64,000 nucleotides of DNA from Apostichopus japonicus (lineage: Eukaryota > Echinodermata > Holothuroidea > Aspidochirotida > Stichopodidae). Shown in pieces: positions 47,145 to 59,304 of this stretch (the stretch's first letter is position 1; each line of letters opens with the position of its first letter). A model generated the notes under the pieces. That model was given only the letters and a program-made list of their open reading frames with translations. It was not told where the DNA came from and did no database searches. The stretch spans positions 31,881,001 through 31,945,000 of the forward strand of contig NC_092580.1 in NCBI RefSeq assembly GCF_037975245.1. Direction: 5' to 3'. The position numbers were made by a program, and so were the translations under genes.

Positions 47145-47900
47145 GATGCACCCGTCAGTATATATTCCTCAAGCTTAAGAATCCCGAAGTAGACTTTGGA
47201 TAAAAGTAAAGTAAGTAAATCCGTAGAAGCTATGTAGGTTAGTTAGAGAGAGCAAGCCGAAACGCCCTGTTACCGGCTGAAATCCTACTACAATACTAAT
47301 TGCATGACTGAAATTTTCCCGGCATATCACCGACTGGGCAGCAGCTGTTATAATGTACAGACGTAGTTAGTAGTTGTGTACATTTTACTCTACGCGTCTA
47401 CGTTGCTAGCTTTGCCTAATTATGCATTGTTACGTACCGCCAATACCAAAGTGCTCCTTAGAATTCGTAGAATGACCTTTTCAAATATTACTCCGCAAGT
47501 GAAAACCGTTGCTACCGGCGTTTCCAAATTTTAACTTCAAAGTTGGAGAAAAATATGGAGTTTTCAAATTCTGACAAACAAATTATCTTTAAAGAGCAAT
47601 ACCACTACGTAAAATTGAGATATTTTCCTCTTAAATGGCAAATTTCAGTAAAAAGGTTGGGAATAATTTCGTCGCGGAAGACAAATTACCTGTCTGGCCT
47701 AGACTTGTGCTGTGTCATGCCTAAAAATTAGGCACTGCGTTGTGCAGTCATCAAATTCCACGCCGTGACTGCCAGCCAATCACAGCGAGTTCTGTCAAAA
47801 ATCTAGCCAATTGCAAGTTACCTTGTTTGACGTCATGTATTATTATTATTATGATACAACAAATTCGCATGTTATCGTTGGCATACAGCAGTTCCCGCCA
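47145..47900 (-). promoter_or_regulatory. PIM: PIM 5'UTR and promoter-proximal region
   Basis: Upstream of the PIM start CpG frequency rises again. Motifs: CCAAT (plus 47775-47779, i.e. ATTGG reading toward the gene), TGACGTCA (47828-47835, CRE), and TTCCCGCC (about 47892, E2F-like). No TATA box at a convincing place. The transcription start cannot be fixed from sequence alone. Confidence 0.4.
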
Positions 47901-50900
47901 ACACTGGGGAAAATAAAGCCATTCACTTGGGGGTAGAGGGAGTAATTTGTATTTAGCTTACAGCTCAGAGCCGTATATGTATACGAAGTCTCAGCAATGT
48001 ACTTTTTCTGTGGTAGGACTGCAATCATACAACGTCGTATGGGTCTGGTGGTCCATTTGCATGACCGAATATTGTATTTTGCATACTACGGCTTCGATAG
48101 CTGATTACCAACAAAATTGGGACTGAAAGTATTTGCTGATAAGGAGCAAATAATAAAGGTTGTATGAGAACGACGGACACATCGAAACTCCCTTTCCCAG
48201 TCCCGATCTAAATAATCGGTGAAGAGCAGTACTGATCACCATTTTATGACGTCAGGCTAACAGGGGCGGAATTATGCATTCCATGTCGGTACTACGAAGA
48301 AGCTGACGGACTGCCATTGTTTTGCCCGCCTCGGACTGACGCCCTGTTTTCAGCCTGTTAATATGATGAGTTTGGGCACTAGTAGGCTAGACGTGTGCCC
48401 CCAACCTCACCCCCTCCCCCCCCCCCCGAGTTAGTTGTCGTTGACTTATGGTCTACTCAGTGCAAAACCATTCGTGCCTTTTTCCTTCTAGTAGTAATTG
48501 CATGCTGTTGTAGTTGTTACCGGGTGCACGCCGGCTATACAATTAATTAGCGTAGGCTTTGTACTACTATATCATAATGGTCTAAGGGTACCCACCTTTA
48601 ATTGTTCCGGCTTCTCTGTTTGAAGTATAATGGAGGTCAGCTAAAATATTTGTTCTACATATATGCCTATGCATGATGATGAAGAATTACTAGTTCCATT
48701 GTGAGTAGGTGACACAACTCAACTTTTCTCCGGTAACTTACCTATAGGCTACATATATACATATATATATACAAAATTATACGGTGGCTTTCCGTGTAGT
48801 CCCTTACGTCCCGACACCAAACAGAGTAACACGTTTGGTCCCATTTTGAATATGACCCATGACTCCTTCCCTCGAACCCTCTCCATCCACCCGCCCCACC
48901 TTCGCCTTCCACAAACGCACATACGTATTATGATGCATGCTTATATGAAATGAGCCCTTAACTAAAATCAGAAATTCCAAGCATCCTGATGCAGAAAATC
49001 ATGATGACTGTGAGAGCACTTAGCGTTAATCTTATATTTTAGAGAATAATTTAAGAGAAGAATTGCGTTTTCCACTGCCTTTATTATGTATAAGGTGCCT
49101 GTATGGTTATGTGAGTGCTGTATATACTGAATACTATGCATTATTAAAGCTAAAACGTACGCTCCGATAGCATGTATATGTTTTGTTGCTAAGATAATAA
49201 ATTATTAATGGTTAGTGAAATTTGATAACTGTATACATATCAACAGGAGGATGCCTTGCATCATCATTAATGATAAATGGGTGTATATGATGCATTGTTG
49301 TTTTTTATGATAATGATTTAACGGAAGACAAATATTTCTTGACAAAATAAAATAAAACGTGATGCAACAAGACCTGAATTCCGAAATATCACAGTGACTC
49401 AGATTTTTAGGGAGAAATCAGTAACAGCACTATAAAAGGAAAACATTTATTGAAGAAAATTGACGTGGGTTATATTTTTATATTGATGAAATCACACAAA
49501 CTTCCCACTCAGAATCACTTCCCAACAGGAACAAAGAAAGTAAAAAGAAGGGGGTGGGGGAGGGGGAGAAACCAAAAAGTAATGATATGTAATGTTAGGA
49601 ACGAGATGATATTGACTTGTTTTTCTTCAACAAACAGTGTGAATTATTTGTCAACACAACAGTCACTGTTCAAGCTTCCAGTAGCTCGTGAGACGGTGGG
49701 AGGGGATAAGCCTGGGAGATCGGTTCATCTGAGGGTAGAGGGAGGGGTGGGGAGGGGGGGTCCGATCAGTCAGAGCCCCCTTCGCGGTTGAAAATGTCCT
49801 TCCTGTATAGATTCTTGTTTATTTTATTTTTCAATTATCTTTTGAGTTGTGACAAGTTACGGGAACAACCATCTTTATAGACTATAGTATGAACCCGGTT
49901 TGCGAAGCCATTGTAGCCTAATATTACCGATTCGCTTGAATAATCGAAGTACAGCTTTTGATATTTGACCACCCCGCCTCGCCGATGGCTTTTATAGCAA
50001 GTGACAATGGCATGGGCATACAGCTATTCCAAGCACGGAGATTAAACCAACCGGTTGAAAAGGCGCTCCAGACCAAAATGCCGGGTTTGAAAAGATTTGC
50101 GGTAGACGATGGAATGCGACGAATGCGGAAGACAGTCTTGGCTACCCTGGGAAAAGAAATAACCTGATTGTGGGAATTCAGATTGAAACCGCCACTCGGA
50201 CTGGCCATAAAGTCATACACTGGGGAAGCTGGCGAAGTGTTCTTCACACACTTATAAGCGTAGCCTATAACGACAATTGGATAAGGCAAAGTGTCCATCG
50301 AAGCATTCGTAACAGTTTGCCTCACTGCATGTAACTAAGTCACAAGTTCTGTAAATTCTACTATGTAGACCTATATACTCCCAAGAGTAACAACAAGCTG
50401 TTCAAACTAGTAACACGTTATGATGGGACAAAAGCGTAAAAGGTAAAAAAAATTCTTCCGTAACTGTTTATCATATCACCGATTATTTATCACATGTCAT
50501 CTCCTTAGAGAGTCACAGGCGCGGCGGATCAATGAGGGAGGGAGGGGGTTGGGGGGTATCGGGGTAAAATACCTCTTTTTCAACCTCAAATAAATCCAAA
50601 AGTATAGCTATTAGCAGACCTGGGGACGTGTGCTCCCTGACCCTCTTTTCATTCAGTCCTTTGATCTTAAAAGCCTTGAGTCAGGCTCATCACATTCGCC
50701 TTGGTTAATTGTTTGAAATATAGATATCAGTTATATATGTGTTAGTTTTATTATTCCATTTCCCTAAATATTTTATTTACGTACTGTTTCATCATTATCA
50801 TCATTAACATTTATGTTCTTAGCTACATGGTAGCAGCAGACGACAACCCCTACCTACCTCCCCTTGCCCCTCCCCTCCACCCTCCCACCTGCCTCTCCCA

Positions 50901-51370
50901 CCTGCCTCTCCCTCTCATATTTGTTTTCATCCACTACTAATCAGGAAGATTATTTAGCGAAGTAAGGTACCACAACACTAATCCTGCTTGTTTCTTGTAC
51001 CACGCTTCACTGCTTGGCAACTTGTGTTTGTCAATAATGGATTCGCGCCAAGATAGTTGGCTTTTGTGTCTTGTTTTGTTTGGTTGTCTGGCGCGTATAT
51101 AGTTAGTATCATCTCTGTTAGCATTTGCCGACCTCATCTTCCTCGGCCGTTGTGTGACGTCATGTTTTGTGTACTGGTGATACAGTCAGTCTGTTGCTTG
51201 GAGAAACAAGAAGATGCACATGGAGACGGACATTAATAGTATACAAAGGGTAACAAAGGCACTAGTTATAGACGAGAGATGACCCTGTAATTTCCCTGGC
51301 CAAGGTCTATCGGTGAACGACCCCAGTTTGTCGATCAATAGGGGTGAGGGTAATATATGTTTTGTTTACA
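47901..51370. other. Intergenic, no gene recognised
   Basis: CpG-richer. C run near 48414-48427, CT-rich tracts at 50860-50920, TGACGTCA at 48247 and 51155. One open region at 49924-50325 is listed separately. Confidence 0.4.
49924..50325 (-). CDS. 133-codon open frame, unassigned
   Basis: Open for 133 codons on the minus strand, with a 69-codon frame open on the other strand (49958-50167), in a patch less AT-rich than its surroundings. Composition is protein-like (for example a SPSGGFNLNSHNQVISFP stretch and a basic FRIRR), but I recognise no family and cannot choose the strand. It may be a degraded mobile-element fragment, a single-exon orphan, or chance. Confidence 0.2.
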   Translation of the reverse strand: MRQTVTNASMDTLPYPIVVIGYAYKCVKNTSPASPVYDFMASPSGGFNLNSHNQVISFPRVAKTVFRIRRIPSSTANLFKPGILVWSAFSTGWFNLRAWNSCMPMPLSLAIKAIGEAGWSNIKSCTSIIQANR

Positions 51371-51379
51371 TGCAGCGCC

Positions 51380-51479
51380 TTGGCGGGAATTCAAGATTGG
51401 TACGCAGTTGTTTTCCCCGCGAAACATGTCGGCGACAGTCATGATATTTCATAAGTTATTCTTTGGGCTAGACTGCAAG
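51380..51479 (+). CDS. Candidate first exon under E2F-like sites
   Basis: TTGGCGGGAA (51380-51389) is a consensus E2F site, an inverted CCAAT box lies at about 51396, and CCCCGCGAAA (51415-51424) is a second E2F-like site. ATG follows at 51426 (A at -3), reading MSATVMIFHKLFFGLDCK to a CAAG/GTACAC donor at 51479. TGACGTCA lies about 270 bp upstream. No downstream exon was found, so the gene remains hypothetical and the product unrecognised. Confidence 0.25.
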
Positions 51480-53020
51480 GTACACGGTATATAGAACACT
51501 GATGTACGGTATAGGCTAGTATATCAGTGATCTTACCAAATTTCAGTTATTTCCTTCTTTTACAAATTTTTGGCAGGGAAATTGTGAACGTATTGCATCG
51601 AAATGTTTGAATAAACTTAAGGGTGGGACTGATATGTTTACTACGTATAACGGCTCTTTACCGTAGAATCATCACATACGAGAGCCTATATATATAGTAT
51701 ACATGGATCACAAATATTGTACAGCAAGACCGCACACATAACTTGTTCTCGTTTCAAATACTGAAGTGAATATCGAAAAAGTTTTGGAAAATTTCCAACT
51801 TTCACTTGCTATAACGTTAATAATAGACTACACATATACGGTTTATGAAGTGTCTGCACGAAGGAAATGTTTTAAAGGTTGGAATCCACTATATTAATTT
51901 ACTCGATGTTGAAACATCATTTGGTATAACTGTTTATAGGAGAGGGGGGGGGGGGGGGGTGGAGGGGTGGTGCCTTAGAACATGCCGTTCCATACCGTTA
52001 TTTTGAGTAAATGCTGGAAATGATCGGAAAACGAAAAGATTTATCGCTTTACATTGAAGACAAATCGTCACCAGCGAGAAGAACATGGGGATGAGGACTA
52101 AAAACAACATTATGGCACTAAATCAGAACATTCTCAGTCCCTGTTCAATTACAGTATTAATGTTGTCATTTGAACATGTTGATGTGTATATAGGTACCCC
52201 GCATATAGTCAGGTCTATAGTTAGCAACAATTGGTACTTTAAAAAAAAGATGTTTACTGCAGTTTACAGCTGACCCACCTACCTAAGTCAACAACGTTTC
52301 GAGAATAAATATTTTGTTTACGTTTATCACGCCTAACTAATGTAAATACGGTCAAACAGAAATTGTTCAACATCAGCATTAGAAGTTACGTAACTCAAAC
52401 AGATTTAATCTCTATATTGCAAAGTAGCGTGGGGATTAAACCCATATGGTAATGACTCCAGCAGTGTCTTGTATGGTGCTTAACTTTTTTTAAGGGTTAA
52501 GCCCTTTTTTCTTCTTTTTTTTAAGCTGGTTGGCAGAAAAACAAATTTCTTAAAATAGACAGTATCCATGCACGACCATATGCTGACCGTGAACAACAAC
52601 ATTGTGTTACCCACGCCTTAGAAGCTTATATAGGCTATTCTAATCAGTTGAGCTAATTTGTGTGATGAAGCACTTTACAGTGGTCACTCCTTTATCTGAA
52701 GGGTGTATCCATGGTCTAATGATGCGGGGGCTTGAATTTCGACTCAGTGGGAAATTGAAAAAGAGGCCTAAAAATGCTCAAACCTATTTAGTCCCGTGAT
52801 TCCCTCCCAAAAACAAATTATCGAATTAAGGCTATAAAAAGGTATCAATATATAAGACGACTTAACGGTGTTCAATATTTCCCGCATAATTTGCTAGAAA
52901 GGCAAAGAGTGGATCCGTCTGAAGAGTTCTGAGATTTTACGGCTCACATCACTTGAGAATTTGTTTGTTTATCATTATCTGAGTATCCACTGTACATTAT
53001 GGTTCTAACACAATACATAT

Positions 53021-53053
53021 ATATATATCTATCTATATATATATATATATATA

Positions 53054-53112
<59 letters not shown>
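53021..53112. repeat. (TA)n/(TATC)n microsatellite
   Basis: TA array with TCTA interruptions at its left end, followed by three ATATGCGGT units. Confidence 0.95.
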
Positions 53113-53116
<4 letters not shown>

Positions 53117-54685
53117 TATATATGCGGTATATATGCGGTTGAGAGTGGATCAGTTAAGTCGTTAGGTTTTCGTGCCCAGGACCTGTCTGGTGACTTTTCT
53201 TACAAAGTATCTAGGTTAAAACGGTTCAATTCTTCCCCAGTCCACCCCCCTCACCCCAACCCCCTCCTCCTCATCGACTCTGGGTAGGCTACTCCCGACC
53301 TCTCCTCGTCAAGTCCGTGCTTGTGAATGATATTGAAAATTCTAGAGAAGTACTTCTGAAACCTATTAGCAAATTTAGTATCCTTAAATTAGTTTTTGTA
53401 TGATATCCTAGAAAGTCAAATACTGGTCACTAGCAGAGAAACTTCAACAAAGAATTTAGTTACTGCCCACTTCGAAGCATTTACATTTCTGCTTCTATAC
53501 ATTTTTTACGTACCGTACTATGGGCACGCGCTCAATATTGTGGGTATCATTTGGAGGGTCAAAGCCTTCGTGAAATACGGTACGCTTTAAAATTTGTAGC
53601 AATTTGTAGCATATATCTTAAACAATATTATAGTTGGCCTCTTATAACCATCCGTCCAAAGTTGCTGCTGCTGTTTTTTTTTTTTGGCTCTCGTTTTCAG
53701 TTGTAGTTGAATGATTCAGCTATATAGATAGGCTACCTCTCAATCCATTAAATCCAACTCTCTGTGTTATCATACAAACATTAAGCTGTCCCTATATGTG
53801 AATTAGTAACGATTTAGTCCATGGACACAAGAGTTAATTTGCTTGAATTGAAAAACGCTTAACATATTCGTTATTGCGATATTATTTTGTGGCTTCTTCC
53901 CGGCCAATCCAGCTCGGCTAATATATAGCTCTCTTTATCCCACCTGCCAGCCTTTTACATCGTTTAAACTACATAATGCTCCTTTAAACATATACATACA
54001 TACATACACACATACATACACACACACACACGCATACATACACGGAAGGTATTTTGGGTTGTTTACTTCCGACAAATCTGCAATGATTTGGAATTAATCT
54101 AACCGTTTGCTCATAACCTACATCCACGTAGAAAGACGCCTTTTAAAGTCGGTATGTAATCGATAGAATGACGTCACTGAACGAGTAAGTAATCAAAGTT
54201 AGACCGGGTGTGTGCGTGTATGAAGTGTATATACATCATCTCTATTCGCTGTTGTGATCGCTTATTAAACATGCATATGACGTTAAAAGCCTGAAAGTAG
54301 TCCGGCATATTGCTATATAAAACCAAATACACCTGATTGGTGAAGTGAACCATGTGTTACTAAATATAGTAACATTGACCGGAAGTCATATGCTTTCCAC
54401 GCTTTCTAGGTCGATATTGTTTATTACATCTTTCATTTCTATGCAACTACAGCAATAACAATAATAGATGATACCGGATATATGTAATTATTTCTTTGAA
54501 AATGTCAGTAACTAAATGATTTAGTTAGAACAATTGTTAACATAATGTATAGCCTTTATGAACATTCTGGGGTTCTTTTATTGGAGAACTTCTTTAGGAT
54601 ATTTGGCATTTATTAAAATATAGTTCGATTCATGTTTATATAGCCTATAACCTATATATAGCCTATGTATATATGTATATATTTC

Positions 54686-54689
<4 letters not shown>

Positions 54690-54724
<35 letters not shown>

Positions 54725-54752
54725 CAATATTGGCTATATATATATATATATG

Positions 54753-54812
<60 letters not shown>
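54690..54812. repeat. (TA)n microsatellite, interrupted
   Basis: Two TA arrays separated by an AT-rich spacer with GGCAATATTGGC, itself a short near-palindrome. Confidence 0.94.
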
Positions 54813-54816
<4 letters not shown>

Positions 54817-55168
54817 ACTCAAATTGGCATTTATGCAAAGGGAAAAAGCGGAACTATTTTGTTAACCTTCGTTTTTCATCAAAGGCCTAGTCAGTTCAAC
54901 GTTATAACTGCACGTGGTTCGGTTTTTTAATGACCACTAATACCACTCTGCACAAACACCTATACATAACATGTAGGCTATAATTCATTATGTAAACAGC
55001 TTGGTCAAGTTCCACCATACTGAAATACTTAACAAGTATTTATAACTGACTCCATCCGGCGGAAGGCTATATCGAATAACAAAGACAATATGGGCGATTG
55101 AATATGTATTCACTTCCTCTCACAAGCAGTCCTTGTTTTGCAGTACGAAATTAAACAAATTATACATT

Positions 55169-55200
<32 letters not shown>

Positions 55201-55208
<8 letters not shown>

Positions 55209-55332
55209 GCAATGGAAATTCCGTACTATCTTTATTTTACTATATATACCAACCCTACAAAATTATACCAACCTTTCTATAACGTTGCTGATAATGCCAA
55301 TATTTCGTGATAGTATATACTTATGGCAAAAG

Positions 55333-55415
<83 letters not shown>

Positions 55416-55548
55416 TCTGTTGCCATAAGTATATACTATCACGAAATATTGGCATTATCAGCAACGTTATAGAAAGGTTGGTATAATTTTGTAGGGTTGG
55501 TATATATAGTAAAATAAAGATAGTACGGAATTTCCATTGGTCGATATA
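55201..55548. repeat. 129 bp inverted repeat (128/129 identical) around a TA spacer
   Basis: Left arm 55201-55329 and right arm 55420-55548 are reverse complements with no indel and one mismatch (55209 against 55540). The 90 bp spacer is almost entirely (TA)n, and another TA array abuts the left arm. The arms themselves are ordinary AT-rich sequence (for example GGAAATTCCGTACTATC). Such identity implies a recent origin: a fold-back element, or an inverted duplication made by template switching at TA repeats. A transcript would form a long hairpin able to enter small-RNA pathways (inference). Confidence 0.96.
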
Positions 55549-56360
55549 ACAGCAACTCTAGTTTTTTATTGATTGATTTTTTTTTTAAATTATTATTATT
55601 TTGTGTATTATTTGCAGACAGTTTATTTTGGCTGTGATGAAAGAGGATATAATGAAATAAATAAATGATACAATGAATAAAATGGTTTGCTATGAGATGG
55701 AGAAATAAAACATGACTTTCAGCTTCCTGCTCAGTCATGCAGGTAACCACCACGTGACCTGATCTAAAGTGTAGTTATCTGAATAAACAGCTAACTCAGG
55801 GGATACACTGAATATAAATGTTACAATGTTTATTTTACGGACCATGGTTTACAGTTTCGTGATAAGTGTATTTATATGTGCACGAAGATATAAATCATAC
55901 CAAGAAAATACAGCCTAACGTTGATCAACGCTTAGGCCTATCAAGCTCAAAGCCCCAAAACGTGTTTGATATATATACGTTATGTATAGCCTACAGTAAA
56001 TGTTCTATACCATATAACTGTTCACTTTCACGCATGCATTAAGGGGATGTATTAAGTACACTCCCACCCCCCCCCCCCCTCCCTTCCCCTTTCTTAGATC
56101 CAAAATGCTGAAATGCGTTGCCGGTTGCATATTCGCGTCAAAAACCATGGGAAATCCGTTGTTTTGACCAGGTTACCGGCGTCACGTTGTTACGTTGTTC
56201 CAAAACGATTCTCTTATTTATGCAATGGACCAACCTATAGGCCTAAGTATTCCTCATTCTTCAAGAAAGAAAAACCCCACATAAATAACATCATCTTTGC
56301 TTTTTTAAAGTAAAACTGCCTATATATGTACATCTTAAACCATAACATTTTCTATAAACT
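55549..56360. other. No gene recognised
   Basis: AT-rich, with a C14 run near 56069-56082. No exon supported. Confidence 0.45.
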
Positions 56361-56931
56361 GATTAACCCAAACAACATCATTGAAGAAACATTTAATCCC
56401 ATGTAGGAACTTGATTAACCCAAACTATATCATTGAAGAAATATTTAATCCCATGTAGGAAGATGATTAACCCAAACTACATCATTGAAGAAACATTTAA
56501 TCCCATGTAAGAACATGATTTACCCAAACTACATCATTGAAGAAACATTTAATCCCATGTAGGAACTTGATTAACCCAAACTATATCATTGAAGAAATAT
56601 TTAATCCCATGTACGAAGATGATTAACCCAAACCACATCATCGAAGAAACATTTAAATAATGTAGGAACATGATTAACCCAAACCACATCACTGAAGAAA
56701 CATTTAATCCCATGTAGGAACATGATTAACTCAAATCACATCACTGAAGAAACATTTAAACCCATGTAAGAAGATGATGAACCCATACCACATCATTGAA
56801 GAAACATTTCATCCCATGTAGGAAGATGATTAAGCCATACCACATCATTGAAGAAACATTTAAATAATGTAGGAACATGATTAACCCAAACCACATCACT
56901 GAAGAAACACAAGTTAAAACCCATGTAGGAA
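56361..56931. repeat. 52 bp tandem repeat, about 11 units
   Basis: Unit begins GATTAACCCAAAC and contains ATCATTGAAGAAACATTTAA and CCCATGTAGGAA. Starts at 56361, 56413, 56465, 56517 and 56569 are exactly 52 bp apart. A three-unit (156 bp) higher-order pattern is visible: the TTGATTAACCCAAACTATATC variant recurs at 56411 and 56567. 52 is not a multiple of 3, so open frames across it are not maintained. Confidence 0.95.
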
Positions 56932-58935
56932 GCTATACTGCAGTGGCCGCTATACCCTTCCATCCTAAAACACGAGGTGCAAAAGTTGAGCATCGCACAG
57001 CCACTGGTTTTTGCAGTTGTAATTTTAGTATTGCTATTTTACTAGATTTTGACAATGTGTATATACTGGTATAGTGTATATAATTATGCATGTGGAGTTC
57101 CCGGTTAGTACAATTCTTGCTTATAAAGGTATCTGGATATGCAAATGTCAATTAGCTGGGCACTAGTATACACTCGTCATTAATTATTTATAAGACAACG
57201 TGAAGCCGACTTCTTTTGTTATTTAAATTGACCTAAGTTATAGACACGGTTGTCGATTAATTATTCGTTGTATATCTTTATAAAGGTGACATAGGCCTTT
57301 ATACTGAATTCTTTGTCAATATAGGTATTGGTCGTATATGCATATGTATGGTATTTAATCTCCGTTAATTAGTACACTAACGGAAGACTTATCGCGGCAC
57401 CATTAACTTGGTGTTTCCGCCGGAACCATGCATATAGAAATACACAACAATGAAATGGACAATTCGACTGAACAGAGGATAATTAACATACTTGTGCCAC
57501 CTCTAGACATGGTTTGAATCCGTGTCATTCGTAACTTACTTTGTCAAGTTGGACACTAGTATAGATCATGAAAAGCGTAAGCTGTAATGAACTGCGTTGA
57601 CAGTCAATACCGTGTACCAATGTCATGCAATGTATACAACCAACAAATTAAAAACCACACCTTTTCATTTCTAGAGGCTGTTTTTTTTCTAAGATGCGCG
57701 CGCAATTCAACAATTCCAATAAAAAGCTTCTATTGCTTACATGTTATCAGCATAAATCGACACGCTGAGTTGTCACGTGCGGAGGGCATGAAGTTCTGTC
57801 GCATAATGTATACAGAACAGGTTATTGTATTTTTTATATAGACGACCAGTATATTTTGTGTGGAACAACCAAATATATAAATACATATACCAGACAGATG
57901 GGGCAAAAGCCATCGTGGTGTGGGCGGAAGTGGTGGGATTGGGATGAAAATGATTTCTATACAATATCTATATGTGGGCCTATAAATGCCCTGATCTATG
58001 TGAGTGATACGGTGTTCCGGTGTTAGAGGCGACAAACCGTGAGTCGTCTGAAGCAAGAGGGGTGTGGGTGGGGGTGTTGGGAAGGTGGGAGGAGAGGGGT
58101 GATTCACGTATACTCCGTCCACATAGGATATATACGTCTACGCCACTCATAGCTCAATGGTATATTATTAGAAACAGAAGTAAGAAGTACATTAACTCTA
58201 TTGAAATTCTAAGAATCCCATTACGTGCAGTCTAGTGAATTAACGACAATTTATCAAGTAAAAGCTGCAGGTATTATCAGCTACTACCGGTGTCGCCCTG
58301 TAGGAAATGTATAACATCTGCATGCACCCGCAAAAAACATTTTTATGTACTATACATAGATGTAAGTATAGTTCTAAGTTCAGTTATATCTAGACATAAG
58401 TTTAACTGAATAACAATAATCCTTCGTCTATATTATACTACTGTCTGCATCTAGGCAATAACTTACGTTTAAAGCAATAGCATGATTTTGTCAGTTCAGT
58501 TTTCAAACCAATCTTTTTCTACAAGTTTGACATAAAGTTTCACATTAAAATTCACCGCACGTATGCTCACCCGCCAATATAAGTTGAAAATTTCCTGTAC
58601 TTTATAGCTCATCAACGAATTACGTTATATAAAAAGGCCGAAAGTTGGATCAATTTACTCCCGGCCTGCATTTCTTGATAAATATTTCTAAAAAATTATA
58701 AAGCAGAAGGGGGGGGGGATCGATCATGCTTTAGTTATACCTGTTGCAATTTGACAGAAATGGTAAATTCTGCATATTAATGACAAATTATTCGCTTCTA
58801 AGACGTTTTTCAGTTTTCTGTGTCCTTTAACTCACCGTGCTGATGAATTTATTAGTGAGCTTTTTGTTGTATATACGTATATATTTAAATTCGCAACATT
58901 AAACCTCATGGGCTCAACATTCAGGAATGACATGA
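56932..58935. other. Intergenic, no gene recognised
   Basis: No repeats of note except a G run near 58709-58717. A minus-strand open frame of 130 codons (57730-58122) is proline-rich because of CT/GA tracts and is probably not a gene. Confidence 0.4.
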
Positions 58936-59215
58936 CTAACTTTTCTTCTGTTCCACCCCCCCCCTTCATATCCCCTTGTCCTCCCTGTCTCTCCTCTTCT
59001 CATAGCTTTCTTCCATCCTTTTTTCTCCACACCTTTCTGTATGTGTCCTTCTCTAGTTTATTCCCTATACCTCCTTCCCTTAATCCTCTCTTAGTCCCTC
59101 TACTGTTTATCTCCTACCTCTCCTCTTCCCCTGTTGGTTTCTTTCTTTATTCTCTCCATCCCTTGTCTACCAACCCCCTTACCTTTATCTCTTTGTGTTC
59201 ACCATGCTCATTGAC
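58936..59215. repeat. Pyrimidine-rich (CT) tract
   Basis: Plus strand strongly enriched in C and T with little A or G, giving a Ser/Pro/Leu-rich pseudo-frame. It ends about 50 bp before the hammerhead-like hairpin and may belong to the same element. Confidence 0.75.
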
Positions 59216-59264
59216 CTGTGCGTGTGTTTGTCCCTTCTGTTACTGTACGTTATTTGTCATTTAG

Positions 59265-59302
59265 CCTCTGAAGAAGATCCTGCTAGGATCGAAACGTCAG
59301 GG
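59265..59302 (+). ncRNA. Hammerhead-like motif, Penelope-element type
   Basis: CUGAAGA (59268-59274, matching the core CUGANGA), one extra A, stem II GAUCC-UGCUA-GGAUC (59276-59290), GAAAC (59291-59295) and GUC (59296-59298), with stem I CCU/AGG (59265-59267 with 59299-59301). The stem III is only the palindrome ACGU without a loop, as described for hammerheads of Penelope-like retroelements (family knowledge). The extra A between core and stem II is not in the standard core, so activity is doubtful. No reverse transcriptase is visible nearby; this would be a terminal fragment. Confidence 0.5.
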
Positions 59303-59304
59303 CA

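Larger units (their letters stand above)
51480..55200. other. Intergenic, TA arrays, no gene recognised
   Basis: G run near 51944-51958; (TA)n arrays at 53021-53112 and 54690-54812 and a shorter one at 55175-55205; CATA/CA repeats at 53991-54032; a triple ATATGCGGT at 53109-53138. Nothing coding supported. Confidence 0.45.

Noticed and set aside
57510-57535. B-box-like GGTTTGAATCC as a second tRNA-derived element
   Set aside because: No A box at tRNA-like distance.
58908-59264. 118-codon Ser/Pro/Leu-rich frame
   Set aside because: Arises from the CT-rich tract; no domain.
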